From the NCBI RefSeq assembly GCF_900106075.1, contig NZ_LT629794.1:1592001-1656000 (forward strand): a stretch of 64,000 nucleotides of DNA, read 5' to 3'. This DNA is from Polaribacter sp. Hel1_33_78. Its GTDB lineage: Bacteria; Bacteroidota; Bacteroidia; Flavobacteriales; Flavobacteriaceae. Shown here piece after piece: positions 41,535 through 53,796 of the stretch. A model generated the notes under the pieces. The model saw nothing but the letters and a program-made list of their open reading frames with translations. It was not told the origin of the DNA and made no database searches. A program made the position numbers and the translations under genes. Every line of letters starts with the position of its first letter. Position 1 is the stretch's first letter.

Positions 41535-41713
41535 ACTTGTTAAAAAAATAAACTTCTTCAAGATAATTTCTTCATTTTTACGATTAGGAGAACTTAAATT
41601 TATTTAATTTTCACTAATGACACTTTGATAACTAGCTTTTTATATGTTACATAAAAAGCAATGACAATTTAAAGAGTTTTATTAATTCAGCTTAAAAGTT
41701 ACTGTCTTAAGAG

Positions 41714-41721
41714 TATATTTG
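41714..41721 (+). promoter_or_regulatory. Candidate -7 box for the radical SAM gene
   Basis: TATATTTG, a perfect TAnnTTTG, lies 17 bases upstream of the ATG at 41739. A -33 TTG at the right distance is not obvious. Confidence 0.45.
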
Positions 41722-41738
41722 CTGTCTATTTATTACAT

Positions 41739-43598
41739 ATGTCTATCCATACTCTTTTAATTACTCCACCTTTTACCCAGTTTAATACGGCTTATCCGGC
41801 AACTGCATATATCAAAGGGTTTTTAGAGTCTAAGCAGGTAAAAGCAACGCAAATGGATTTAAGTATCGAGCTTTTTACAGCAGTCTTTACCAAAGAGTTT
41901 ATACATGCTATTTTTAAACAAGCAGATATGTTGGGTAACAAAGACTTTCCTTTGGTGTATCAGCAAAAGCAACAGTATATAAATAAAGTAGACTCTGTAA
42001 TGAATTATTTACGAGCACAAGAAGTTACCGCTGCTTATCAAATAGTGCATAAAGATTACTTGCCTCATGGTCATAGGCGTATTAAATTAGATAACGATTT
42101 AACCACTGAGTTTGGCAAATTAGGAATTTTAGATAAAGCCAAGCATATAGCGACCTTGTTTGTTGAAGAATTAGGAGATTTTATTAATGCGAATGTGGAT
42201 GAATTTTTTTCCTTTACACGCTATGCCGAACAAATAGCAAGAACAGCCTCTAGTTTTGATACTATTGATAGCTATTTGCAATACGAAACTACTTTAATAG
42301 AGGATGAAATGTTGTATTTGTTAGATGAAAAATTACAACAACACACCTATGATTTAGTTTGTTTTACAGTTCCTTTTCCAGGTAATTTATTTTCGGCTTT
42401 ACGATGCGCTCAATTTATAAAAAAACAATATCCAGGACTTAAAATAGCCATGGGAGGTGGATACTGTAATACCGAGTTAAGACGATTATCTGACCCCCGA
42501 ATTTTTAATTTTGTTGATTTTATTTCTTTAGATGATGGAGAAGGACCTTTATTAAAAATAACCGAATTTTTAGCGGGTAAAATAGCGGAAGATTTACTTG
42601 AAAGAACTTATCTCCTATTAAATAATAAAGTTGTGTACGCTAATAAAATACCGAATACTATATTCCATCACAAAAATTTACCTGCTCCGAGTTATGCTGG
42701 ACTTCCAACAAATAAATATTTATCTTTTTTAGATGTTATGAATCCGATGCACAGAATGTGGTCTGATGGAAAATGGAATAAATTAACAATTTCTCGGGGA
42801 TGCTACTGGAAACAATGTTCTTTCTGTGATGTTACTTTGGACTATATTGGTAACTACGAAAATACTACAGCGACCGATTTGGTTAATAAAATTGAAAAAA
42901 TAATATCAGAAACAGGTATTACTGGTTTTCATTTTGTTGATGAAGCTGCTCCACCTAAAATGCTAAGAGCTTTAGCAAATACCTTAATTGAAAGAGAGGT
43001 GTATATTACCTGGTGGACCAACATTAGATTTGAAAAAACTTTTACAGCTGAGCTTTGTTCTTTATTGTCAAAATCAGGATGTATTGCTGTAACCGGTGGT
43101 TTAGAAGTTGCTTCAGATAGATTATTGGCTAAAATGAAAAAGGGGGTAGATATAGCACAAGTAGCGAGAGTAACCAAAGCTTTTTCTGATGAAAATATTA
43201 TGGTACATGCGTATTTAATGTTTGGTTTTCCTACAGAAACAGAACAAGAAACAATTGATTCTTTAGAGGTTGTTAGACAATTATTTCAACACAATTGTAT
43301 CCAATCCGCTTTTTGGCATCAGTTTGCTTGCACTAGTCATAGTCCTGTGGGTAAAAACCCTGAAGAATTTCAGATTAAGATTACAGGACCAAAATTTGAC
43401 GGCTTTGCTGAGAATGATTTGTACCATGAAGATCTAAAAGGAGCAAAGCACCACTTATATAGCCAAGGATTAAATACTGCCTTAAATAATTATTTAAATT
43501 ACAAAGGATTTGATATTCCTTTGCAGAAATACTTCGACTTTAAAGTACCCAGTACAAAGCAACAAAGTGGTTTGATAAAGAGTTACCTAAAAACATAA
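41739..43598 (+). CDS. B12-binding-type radical SAM protein
   Basis: A 619-residue protein with an N-terminal Rossmann-like domain of the cobalamin-binding type (1-250, with FTVPFPGNLFSALRCAQFI and MGGGYCNTELRRL). The radical SAM domain follows (about 340-560). The cluster cysteines are Cys355, Cys360 and Cys363 in RGCYWKQCSFCDV, a CX4CX2C spacing instead of the common CX3CX2C. GFHFVDEAAPP and GGLEVASDRLLAKMKKG are later barrel strands. No DxHxxG is seen, so B12 binding would be base-off without that His. No precursor peptide is evident nearby. Product unknown. Confidence 0.8.
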   Translation: MSIHTLLITPPFTQFNTAYPATAYIKGFLESKQVKATQMDLSIELFTAVFTKEFIHAIFKQADMLGNKDFPLVYQQKQQYINKVDSVMNYLRAQEVTAAYQIVHKDYLPHGHRRIKLDNDLTTEFGKLGILDKAKHIATLFVEELGDFINANVDEFFSFTRYAEQIARTASSFDTIDSYLQYETTLIEDEMLYLLDEKLQQHTYDLVCFTVPFPGNLFSALRCAQFIKKQYPGLKIAMGGGYCNTELRRLSDPRIFNFVDFISLDDGEGPLLKITEFLAGKIAEDLLERTYLLLNNKVVYANKIPNTIFHHKNLPAPSYAGLPTNKYLSFLDVMNPMHRMWSDGKWNKLTISRGCYWKQCSFCDVTLDYIGNYENTTATDLVNKIEKIISETGITGFHFVDEAAPPKMLRALANTLIEREVYITWWTNIRFEKTFTAELCSLLSKSGCIAVTGGLEVASDRLLAKMKKGVDIAQVARVTKAFSDENIMVHAYLMFGFPTETEQETIDSLEVVRQLFQHNCIQSAFWHQFACTSHSPVGKNPEEFQIKITGPKFDGFAENDLYHEDLKGAKHHLYSQGLNTALNNYLNYKGFDIPLQKYFDFKVPSTKQQSGLIKSYLKT

Positions 43599-43601
43599 AT
43601 A

Positions 43602-45458
43602 TTATTTCCTTTGTAAAAAATCCTCATACGAGTTTTGGGTAATAGCTTTTCCCAGAGAATCTAGTTTTTTTGAATTCTCACCGGTTTCTAAAATTGATTT
43701 TTTACTCACATAATCATACAGAAAAAGACTATTCTTTGTGAGTGTGCCAAAGCCTTTATTAAAAGTATAATGAGCAAACTGTGCATCGGAAGTATTAAAG
43801 ATGTTTTTTCCGAAAATAAAATCTTTGTTGTCTTCTTTTAATAAGTCTAACAGGGTGTAAGAAAAGTCCACTTGACTGGCAATTGTATGTATCTCTTTAT
43901 GCTGCTTATTGATTGCACCACCTAGCCATAACATCGGAATTCTAAATTTTTTAGGAGAAAAATAAGGACCTACATGTTTTGGAGAACTGTGTCCATGATC
44001 AGACATAATAACGATTAATGTGTTTTTATACCAATCTTGTTTTTTTGCAAACTTTATGAAATCACCAATTACTTGATCGGTATAATGATGTGCACTTCTA
44101 AATTTATTATCTTCCGTGTCTTTCCCGAATTTGTACTTGCCTTTAATTTCATAAGGTTCATGACTCGTTAAAGTAAGAGCTATTTTAAAAAAAGGTGTTG
44201 CTTGTTTGGTTGATAAATCTTTTGCAAATCGTTTCATGAAAACATGGTCATACGCTCCCCATTTTGAGTTCCAATCTTTTTTATCAAATTCATTTCCGTC
44301 AACAAAATCGGTAATTCCTGCATTTCTTAAATATGTGTTCATATTGCCGAAATTTAAATCTCCTCCATAATAAAAAGAGGTTTTATACCCTAAATCTATC
44401 ATCTTCTTCGGTAACATTGGCAAGCTTCTAGTTTTATTAGGCATGCGCATAATTCTTCTTACCGGTGGTGGATAGTAACCACTTAAAACAGCAGGAATTC
44501 CTTTATCGGTTCTATCTCCATTTGCATAAAAATTAGTAAATAAAATTCCTTCTTTGGAGAATTTATTTAAATTAGGAGTTACATCCGGTTCCCCGCCTAA
44601 AGCGCCAACAATTTTTGCAGGTAAACTTTCCCAAAGAATTAAAATGACATTAGGTCTAGAGGTATTTAAAATTGAATCTGTATTTGCTGTTAAGAGCTGA
44701 TTTTTTGTTTTGTTGATAATGTTAATCGCAGTGTCATCATCAAAATATTTATAAAGATTTGTGCCGTCAGATTTGTGCGTAAGTGTGTTAAAAAAGTTCC
44801 AAATAAAATTTACTGAAGCATGATTTGCAAACATTTTATTAGAAAAATATACATTACTTTGATTTACAGGGATGGTTTGAAACCCGCCTCTCAAGGGAAT
44901 AATTAAAGCTGCTGTGATTAGCAAAAAAAGTGGAATTTCTAACCAACTTCCAAAGTTGATTTTTTTACTATTTTTATTTTGTATTTTTTCAAATAATTTG
45001 ATAAAAGTATAGGATATCAAAATCCAAGAAAGTCCGCCAGAAATCAACTGAAAAGTTGATGCTGAAGAAATCATTAATTGAGGTGTATTTAAATAGGGTA
45101 AAAGTGATGTGTCGACACGAACGCCCCATGCCTGATATAATCCAGCATCAATTAATAACATTAAATTAATGAATAATAGGACGAGAATGGTGTACCACTT
45201 TATAATTTTGAAGATAATTTTGGCTTCAATAATTATTGAGGAGCATATTAGTAAAAAAGGAACAAAAGAGATATAAGCTGCAAATGAAGCGTCTAATTGT
45301 AAACCATAAAAGAAGGTTTTTATAGTTGTTGTTAAACCAAGATCTTGTGATTTTTCAAAATAATAAACTAGAAAAAATAATCTTGCAAAAATAAAATATA
45401 CGATCCAAAAAAGAAAGTAATATAAGTTAGATAATAGTCTGTTCTGTAAATTTCTCAT
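43602..45458 (-). CDS. LtaS-like sulfatase-fold membrane phosphotransferase
   Basis: A 618-residue protein with five N-terminal transmembrane helices (within residues 1-200) and an extracytoplasmic sulfatase-fold domain (about 265-560). The nucleophile is probably Thr317 in NGDRTDKGIPAVLSGY; metal ligands include ILWESLP (Glu) and IVIMSDHGHSSP. This is the LTA synthase/phosphoglycerol transferase family, which in Gram-negative bacteria modifies glycans or lipids with phosphoglycerol or phosphoethanolamine. It faces the radical SAM gene tail-to-tail, only 3 bases apart. Confidence 0.85.
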   Translation of the reverse strand: MRNLQNRLLSNLYYFLFWIVYFIFARLFFLVYYFEKSQDLGLTTTIKTFFYGLQLDASFAAYISFVPFLLICSSIIIEAKIIFKIIKWYTILVLLFINLMLLIDAGLYQAWGVRVDTSLLPYLNTPQLMISSASTFQLISGGLSWILISYTFIKLFEKIQNKNSKKINFGSWLEIPLFLLITAALIIPLRGGFQTIPVNQSNVYFSNKMFANHASVNFIWNFFNTLTHKSDGTNLYKYFDDDTAINIINKTKNQLLTANTDSILNTSRPNVILILWESLPAKIVGALGGEPDVTPNLNKFSKEGILFTNFYANGDRTDKGIPAVLSGYYPPPVRRIMRMPNKTRSLPMLPKKMIDLGYKTSFYYGGDLNFGNMNTYLRNAGITDFVDGNEFDKKDWNSKWGAYDHVFMKRFAKDLSTKQATPFFKIALTLTSHEPYEIKGKYKFGKDTEDNKFRSAHHYTDQVIGDFIKFAKKQDWYKNTLIVIMSDHGHSSPKHVGPYFSPKKFRIPMLWLGGAINKQHKEIHTIASQVDFSYTLLDLLKEDNKDFIFGKNIFNTSDAQFAHYTFNKGFGTLTKNSLFLYDYVSKKSILETGENSKKLDSLGKAITQNSYEDFLQRK

Positions 45459-45461
45459 AAA

Positions 45462-46487
45462 TTACTCTGTAACTTTTAAACGTGCTTTTGCAGTTACAGA
45501 AACATCAGCATAATTTTGATTTAAATATTTTAAATATCCAGTAATAGCAATCATTGCAGCATTGTCTGTTGTGAATTCAAATTTAGGGATATAGGTTGTC
45601 CATCCAAAATGTTTTTCGGCTAATTTTAGTCTGCTTCTAATTTCTGAATTTGCCGAAACACCGCCAGCTATAGCAATCTGTTTTATACCTGTATGTTTTA
45701 CCGCATTTTTTAATTTATCCATCAAAATTTCTACAATTGTATCTTGGATAGAAGCACAAATATCGCCCAAGTTTTCTTCAATAAATTTCGGATTTATTCT
45801 TTGTTGTTTTTGTATAAAATAGAGAATTCCTGTTTTTAAACCACTAAAACTAAAATCTAAATCGCCTACTTTGGGCTTGGTAAATTTATATGCTTTCGAG
45901 TTTCCTAATTTCGCATATTTATCTATTAAAGGACCTCCAGGATAGGGTAGTCCTAAAATTTTTGCTGATTTATCAAAAGCTTCACCAACGGCATCATCAA
46001 TAGTTTCTCCTAAAATTTCCATTTTAAAATGATCAGAAACTTTTACAATTTGTGTATGCCCTCCGCTAATGGTTAAACATATAAAAGGAAAAACAGGAAT
46101 TTTATTTTGCTCGTCATTTATAAAATGTGCTAAAATGTGAGCTTGCATATGATTTACGTCTATGAGAGGAATTTTTAAACCTAATGCTAAAGATTTTGCA
46201 AAGGATGTACCAACCAGCAAAGACCCCATTAAACCTGGGCCTTTCGTAAATGCAATCGCAGATAATTTTTCTTTCTTAATATTAGCTTGTTCTAAAGCTT
46301 GTTGTACAACGGGGACAATATTTTGTTGATGGGCTCTAGAGGCTAATTCTGGGACTACTCCTCCATATTTAGAGTGCACTTCTTGATTTGCAACAACATT
46401 GCTTAATACTTTTCCATTGTAAATTACCGAAGCGCTTGTGTCATCACAAGAAGATTCTATTCCTAAAATATAAACTGATTTTTCCAT
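45462..46487 (-). CDS. tsaD: tRNA N6-adenosine threonylcarbamoyltransferase
   Basis: Transfers the threonylcarbamoyl group to A37 of ANN-decoding tRNAs, with TsaB and TsaE. The 341-residue protein starts at ATG 46487 (MEKSVYILGIESSCDDT); a start 45 bases upstream adds residues without conservation. It has the ASKHA fold, the metal-binding HMQAHILAHF (HxxxH) and SGGHTQIV. The ATG lies about 80 bases from the tamB promoter region. The LtaS-like gene follows 3 bases after its stop. Confidence 0.95.
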   Translation of the reverse strand: MEKSVYILGIESSCDDTSASVIYNGKVLSNVVANQEVHSKYGGVVPELASRAHQQNIVPVVQQALEQANIKKEKLSAIAFTKGPGLMGSLLVGTSFAKSLALGLKIPLIDVNHMQAHILAHFINDEQNKIPVFPFICLTISGGHTQIVKVSDHFKMEILGETIDDAVGEAFDKSAKILGLPYPGGPLIDKYAKLGNSKAYKFTKPKVGDLDFSFSGLKTGILYFIQKQQRINPKFIEENLGDICASIQDTIVEILMDKLKNAVKHTGIKQIAIAGGVSANSEIRSRLKLAEKHFGWTTYIPKFEFTTDNAAMIAITGYLKYLNQNYADVSVTAKARLKVTE

Positions 46488-46569
46488 TAAAGAGCTATAG
46501 ATGATCGCGAAATTAAGTATAATTTTATCCACGTTCCATTTTTTTAAGATTAGAAATTTAAATATTTAT

Positions 46570-46577
46570 TAAATTTG
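46570..46577 (+). promoter_or_regulatory. Candidate -7 box for tamB
   Basis: TAAATTTG, a perfect TAnnTTTG. Transcription would start near 46584, well before the recognised tamB reading frame, in keeping with the TamB start lying upstream of 46713. Confidence 0.45.
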
Positions 46578-46712
46578 CACGTTCTTTGTAATGAATGGTA
46601 ACATTTTTGATTATCATAGAATATGTTTTGCATCTATTTTAAATAAAAAATCATCAAAAAAGCAGGAAAAAAAATACTAACGTGGCTAGGGTACATTGCA
46701 CTCTTCTTACTG

Positions 46713-49700
46713 TTGATTAGTATTTTACTTTCCATACCTGCAGTGCAAACTAAAATAGGAAATTATGTAACCAAAAGAATCAACAAAAATTTGGGTACAA
46801 ATCTCAATATTGAAAAAATAGATTTATCTTTTTTGGGAAGTGTGCAATTAAAAGGCGTTGAAATAAGAGATCATCATAAGGACACTTTGATTTTTGTAAA
46901 AAGATTAAGTACTTCACTTTTAAACGCAAAAAAAATTATAGAAAATGAAGTAAACTTAGAAAGTGTTTCTCTAGATGGTGCAAATTACCATATGAAAACC
47001 TACAAGGGTGAAGAAGACGATAATATGTCAATATTTATTGCTTCTTTTGACGATGGTACCCTGAAAGACTCTTTAAGTAACCCCTTTATTTTAAGGGCAT
47101 CAAATGTGTATGTGAATGAATTAAATTTCAAAATAATTAATGCGAATAATAAAGATTCTATAAATTATGCTGTTAAAAATATTGGAGGAAATTTACAAAA
47201 TTTAGCAATTGTTGGACCTAGTGTTGCAATAGATATTCGAGGTTTATATTTTTCTGATTTATTCGGGTTAGAAGTTACTAATTTAACTACAAACTTCTCT
47301 TATTCCCCTAATGCAATGCATTTTAAAAATACGAGACTTCAAACAAAAAAAACAAATATTAAGGGAAATATTGATTTCATTTACAAAAGAGAAGATTTAA
47401 AATACTTTAATGATAAAGTAAAGATTAAAGCTCGTTTTGGTAAAAGTAAAATTGCAATAGAAGACATTCAGAAATTTTACAAAGAACTAAGTGGAAATGA
47501 TATTTTAGATTTTCAAGGAAATGTTACTGGTCAGCTAAATAATTTTGACTTAACAAAGCTTAACATCTCTTCTAGAAGTGGAATAAAAGTTCAAGGAAAG
47601 TTATCATTTGTAAATTCGATAGCAAATGAAAGAGGTTTTGTTTTTGATGGGGATTTAACCAATTTAACAGCAACTTATAAAGAGTTGAAAAATATTTTAC
47701 CAAACGTTTTAGGTCAAAATTTACCAACAGAATTTGATAAATTTGGTAAATTTACCTTAAAAGGAAAAGTAAGAGTTACCCCAGATAAAATGCAGGCAAC
47801 TGTAAATGTAAGTTCAGAAATTGGCGCTGCCATTGCTGATTTACAAATTTCCAATGTTGGAGATATAGATTATGCAAAATATAATGGTGAAATAGAATTA
47901 AATAATTTTGATCTTGGATACTTTTTTAATGATCCGTTGTTTGGCACTATTTCTTTAAAAGGTGATGTAATTGGGAGTGGTTTTAAGATAGATAATATCA
48001 TGACTTCGTTTATTGGTGAAGTTTCTGAATTTCAATTTAAAAATTATACTTACAAGAATATTGCGGCTAATGGGCAGTATCAAAACAATAAATTTGATGG
48101 AGACTTAATTATTGCAGATGACAATTTTAAAATGAATTTTAAAGGGTTAGCAGATTTGTCCTCTGCAATTCATAAATTCGATTTTAGGTCGGATATTGAA
48201 TATTTAAACCTTAGAGAAACAAATCTTTTTATTAGAGATAGTATTGCTGAATTAAAAGGTAAAATTGAGCTGGATATAGAAGGTAATACTTTTGATGACA
48301 TTATTGGAAATGCTATTTTTAAAAATGTTTTTTATACGAATCAAAAAAAAGAATTTAGTTTTAAAGAATTTAAAGTTTCCTCTTCTCTAAAAGATAGTAT
48401 AAAAAGAATTGATGTTGAATCGAAAGATATTGCAAATGGATACATAACAGGTAAGTTTACCTTTTCGGAATTACCAAAAGTTGCACAAAATGCTTTGGGT
48501 AGTATTTATTCGAATTATCAAAGTTTTGAGGTTGCTCCAAATCAGTTTTTAGATTTTAATTTTACAGTTTACAATCAAATCGTAAATGTGTTTTTTCCAG
48601 AAATTTATATCGATGATAAAACTAAAATTAAAGGAAAAGTTAAATCGAATAAAAATCAATTAAAACTAACATTTTTATCACCTAGAATAGATTTATATGG
48701 TAATGAATTGAAAGATGTTTTATTAAGGACAGACAATCAAAATCCTCTCTATAATTCGCATTTAACAGCATCAGAGTTTAATACTAAATATTATAATGTA
48801 TCTAAGTTAAATTTATTAAATTTAACTCAAAATGATACCTTATTTTTTAAATCTGTATTTACTGGAGGAAAAACGAAAAATGAAAACTTTAACTTGGATT
48901 TTTTCTATACGATCAATCCAGAAGCAAAATCCGTAATTGGGTTTCAAAAATCAACTTTTGTTTTTAAAAATAATGCTTGGGAAATTAATCCCAATAAAGA
49001 AAATCCGGATAAAATTATTTTTGATTTAAAAAAGAATGAATTTAATTTCAGCAAATTTAAATTAGTTTCAGGAGAGCAAAAAGTCGAATTTACAGGAAAG
49101 TTGAAAGGGGATTCAGAAAAGATGTTATTAGCCGATTTTACAAAAGTAAAATTACAAAGCTTTTTGCCAGAAATTGATAGTTTGTCTTTAAAAGGAAAAG
49201 TTTCTGGGAACATAGATTTTGTTCAAAAAGATAAGGTCTATAATCCTGAAGCAGTTTTAGTTATAAAGGATTTTGAGGTAAATGATTTTAAACAAGGAGA
49301 ATTAGCAATCAATATTAAAGGAGATAATTCTTTTGAGGAGTACAATGTAGATTTATTTATTAATAATGATAAAGTAAAAAGTATTGCAGCTACTGGAGCT
49401 ATAGATTTCTCTAATTCAAGACCGCTAATAGATTTAGATGTTTATTTAGAAGAATATGCTTTAGAAGCCTTTAGTCCTTTAGGAAAAGATGTAATTTCAT
49501 CTATAAGAGGAAGTGTTTCAGGGAATTTTAATCTAAAAGGGTTTTTAAGAAACCCGGATATGGAAGGAACTTTACGTCTTAAAAATGCAGGTTTAAAATT
49601 TCCTTATTTAAATATAGATTATGATTTTGAAGGTGAATCCATTATTTCTTTGATGCAGCAATCTTTTATTTTAGAAGACATAAAATTACAAGATATAAAG

Positions 49701-51113
49701 CATAAAACTAAAGGTAGATTATTGGGTAGTATTTCTCATCAAAATTTTGAAAAGTGGTTTTTAGATTTAGAAATTGATACGAATAATTTATTGGTTTTGG
49801 ATACACAAGACAAAGAAGAAGCTAGCTATTTTGGGACAGCTTTTATGAATGGAACGGCAAGTATTTCTGGCTTAACAGATCAATTAACTATAGATATAAA
49901 TGCGAAAACTAATCCAGGAACTAAGTTTGTAGTGCCTTTAAAAGATATTGAGACAGTAAATAGTTACAAGTTAATTTATTTTAAGTCCAATAAAATATTA
50001 GTTGAAGATAAGCAAAGAGAGATAGCTCAAGAAGCCTTAAAAGGCTTGTCTTTAAATATTGATATAGAAGTAACAAAGGATGCGGAAGCACAAGTTGTAA
50101 TTGATGAGATTAATGGAAGCCAGTTAACGGGAAGAGGCTCTGGTAATTTACAAATAAGAATTAATACTAGAGGGAAGTTTAATATGTTTGGAGACTATAC
50201 TATAAATAGTGGTGTATATGATTTTAAATATGGAGGTATCATTAATAAGCCTTTTGTAATTCAAAAAGGAGGAACAGTCTCTTGGAACGGAGATCCTTAT
50301 GAAGCTAATTTGGATGTTACAGCAATTTATAAGGCCAAAGCAAACCCTGCAATCTTATTAGAAAATTTTAGCTCAAATAGAAAGGAAGAAATAGATTTAG
50401 TAACTAAAATTACGGGAGGTTTATTTAGTTCTAAACAAGAATTAGATATCGAATTAACAAATGTAGATCCAACAATTGCAAGTGAATTAGAGTTTATTTT
50501 AAATGATAATGATGTAAATGAAAAAACTACTCAATTTATTTCGTTATTAGCTTTTGGAACATTTAGAAATCCTGATGTAGTCAATTTTGATGTAAATAAC
50601 ACCTTAACAAGCACAGCCTCAAGTGCAATTGCTGCAGCATTTTCTAGTTTATTAAATAGTCCAGATAGTAAATTTCAACTAGGGGTGGATTATCAGCAAG
50701 GAGAAAGAGGAAATGATGTTGATCGTTTAAATATAGACAATCAAGTAGATGTGTCTGTAAGTACTCAAGTTAGTGATAGGGTAATTATTAATGGTAAAGT
50801 TGGAGTGCCCGTTGGAGCACAAACACAGTCTAGTGTTGTAGGTGAAGTAAAAGTTGAAGTATTACTAAATAAAGAAGGTAATTTTAGAGGAACCATTTTT
50901 AATCGTCAGAATGAAATACAATACTCGGCAGAAGAAGAGGGTTACACACAAGGTGTTGGTTTATCTTATCAAGTAAATTTCAATAATTTATCTGGATTAT
51001 TTACTAAAATTGGTTTGAGGAATAAATCAAAGAATAAAAAGATTAAAAAATTAAAAAAAGATTCCTTAAACCTCAAAGCAAATAAGTTAATTAATTTAAA
51101 CAAAAATAATTAA
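46713..51113 (+). CDS. tamB: TamB-like translocation/assembly module protein
   Basis: A 1466-residue AsmA/TamB-family inner-membrane-anchored protein, thought to move phospholipids or assist outer membrane protein assembly. The start given is TTG 46713, the first available; the same frame is open upstream to 46647 and encodes more of a membrane anchor (KKAGKKILTWLGYIALFLLL). The body is long beta-helix repeats. The DUF490/TamB C-terminal domain (about 1060-1430) has the ITGGLFSSKQELDIEL and FLSLLAFGTFRNPD-type motif (ISLLAFGTFRNPDVVNF), near 1285. The true N-terminus is uncertain, with an in-frame TAA at 46644-46646. Confidence 0.85.
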   Translation: MISILLSIPAVQTKIGNYVTKRINKNLGTNLNIEKIDLSFLGSVQLKGVEIRDHHKDTLIFVKRLSTSLLNAKKIIENEVNLESVSLDGANYHMKTYKGEEDDNMSIFIASFDDGTLKDSLSNPFILRASNVYVNELNFKIINANNKDSINYAVKNIGGNLQNLAIVGPSVAIDIRGLYFSDLFGLEVTNLTTNFSYSPNAMHFKNTRLQTKKTNIKGNIDFIYKREDLKYFNDKVKIKARFGKSKIAIEDIQKFYKELSGNDILDFQGNVTGQLNNFDLTKLNISSRSGIKVQGKLSFVNSIANERGFVFDGDLTNLTATYKELKNILPNVLGQNLPTEFDKFGKFTLKGKVRVTPDKMQATVNVSSEIGAAIADLQISNVGDIDYAKYNGEIELNNFDLGYFFNDPLFGTISLKGDVIGSGFKIDNIMTSFIGEVSEFQFKNYTYKNIAANGQYQNNKFDGDLIIADDNFKMNFKGLADLSSAIHKFDFRSDIEYLNLRETNLFIRDSIAELKGKIELDIEGNTFDDIIGNAIFKNVFYTNQKKEFSFKEFKVSSSLKDSIKRIDVESKDIANGYITGKFTFSELPKVAQNALGSIYSNYQSFEVAPNQFLDFNFTVYNQIVNVFFPEIYIDDKTKIKGKVKSNKNQLKLTFLSPRIDLYGNELKDVLLRTDNQNPLYNSHLTASEFNTKYYNVSKLNLLNLTQNDTLFFKSVFTGGKTKNENFNLDFFYTINPEAKSVIGFQKSTFVFKNNAWEINPNKENPDKIIFDLKKNEFNFSKFKLVSGEQKVEFTGKLKGDSEKMLLADFTKVKLQSFLPEIDSLSLKGKVSGNIDFVQKDKVYNPEAVLVIKDFEVNDFKQGELAINIKGDNSFEEYNVDLFINNDKVKSIAATGAIDFSNSRPLIDLDVYLEEYALEAFSPLGKDVISSIRGSVSGNFNLKGFLRNPDMEGTLRLKNAGLKFPYLNIDYDFEGESIISLMQQSFILEDIKLQDIKHKTKGRLLGSISHQNFEKWFLDLEIDTNNLLVLDTQDKEEASYFGTAFMNGTASISGLTDQLTIDINAKTNPGTKFVVPLKDIETVNSYKLIYFKSNKILVEDKQREIAQEALKGLSLNIDIEVTKDAEAQVVIDEINGSQLTGRGSGNLQIRINTRGKFNMFGDYTINSGVYDFKYGGIINKPFVIQKGGTVSWNGDPYEANLDVTAIYKAKANPAILLENFSSNRKEEIDLVTKITGGLFSSKQELDIELTNVDPTIASELEFILNDNDVNEKTTQFISLLAFGTFRNPDVVNFDVNNTLTSTASSAIAAAFSSLLNSPDSKFQLGVDYQQGERGNDVDRLNIDNQVDVSVSTQVSDRVIINGKVGVPVGAQTQSSVVGEVKVEVLLNKEGNFRGTIFNRQNEIQYSAEEEGYTQGVGLSYQVNFNNLSGLFTKIGLRNKSKNKKIKKLKKDSLNLKANKLINLNKNN

Positions 51114-51267
51114 CTTATTTTCCTTTTAATTTTTATTTGAAAGAAACGAAAACCTTGTCGATTTAATAACTCTATTTCCCTTTTAAATTGAGGGTTTAAG
51201 GCTAAAACGATTTCGTAGTTTTATTATTTTAAATCACTAAAAAGAGTTAATTTTACACCGTTAAATT

Positions 51268-53273
<2,006 letters not shown>

Positions 53274-53297
53274 TAAAAAAAGTAATTCGAATGAATA

Positions 53298-53331
53298 AAA
53301 AACCTGATAGCATCAAAGTTATCAGGTTTTT
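53298..53331. terminator. Bidirectional terminator between gapA and ridA
   Basis: A 12-bp stem, aaaaacctgata with tatcaggttttt, and a 10-base loop, 24 bases after the gapA stop. A and T tracts on the two sides serve both convergent genes. Confidence 0.85.
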
Positions 53332-53354
53332 ACTTTTGTATTAAATTCATAAGC

Positions 53355-53735
53355 CTACTTAATTGCTATAGCGCTAATTTCTACATTTACAAATTTAGGT
53401 AAGTTTGCTACTTCTACGGTTTCTCTTGCAGGCGCTGTTTCTTCATTAAAATAACTTCCATAGACAGCATTTATCTCTGAAAAATTATTCATATCTGAAA
53501 TAAAGATAGAGGTTTTTATAACATTTTCAAAAGTCATTTCTGCAGCCGCTAAAACTTCTTTCATATTTTCCATCACTTGTTTTGTTTCAACTTTAATAGA
53601 ATCTAAAACCAACTCTCCATTTTCAGGGTTAATTGCAATTTGTCCAGAAGTGTATAAAGTATTTCCGCTTAAAACTGCTTGATTATAAGGTCCAATTGGG
53701 GCCGGTGCCTTTGCCGTTGTTATTATTTTTTTCAT
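53355..53735 (-). CDS. ridA: RidA-family enamine/imine deaminase
   Basis: Hydrolyses reactive 2-aminoacrylate and related enamines; a homotrimeric cytoplasmic YjgF/UK114 protein of 126 residues. Motifs are APAPIGPYNQAV (9-20), LYTSGQIAINPENGEL near 27-42, and the C-terminal RETVEVANLPKFVNVEISAIA. The Arg of RETVEV is the usual carboxylate-binding residue. It lies 61 bases after lptD on the same strand, and both run toward the gapA terminator. Confidence 0.93.
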   Translation of the reverse strand: MKKIITTAKAPAPIGPYNQAVLSGNTLYTSGQIAINPENGELVLDSIKVETKQVMENMKEVLAAAEMTFENVIKTSIFISDMNNFSEINAVYGSYFNEETAPARETVEVANLPKFVNVEISAIAIK

Positions 53736-53796
53736 GTAATTTCAAAGTTTCAGAGTTATTATTTTTTCATTCTATTAATAGTCAATAGTTATAGAG

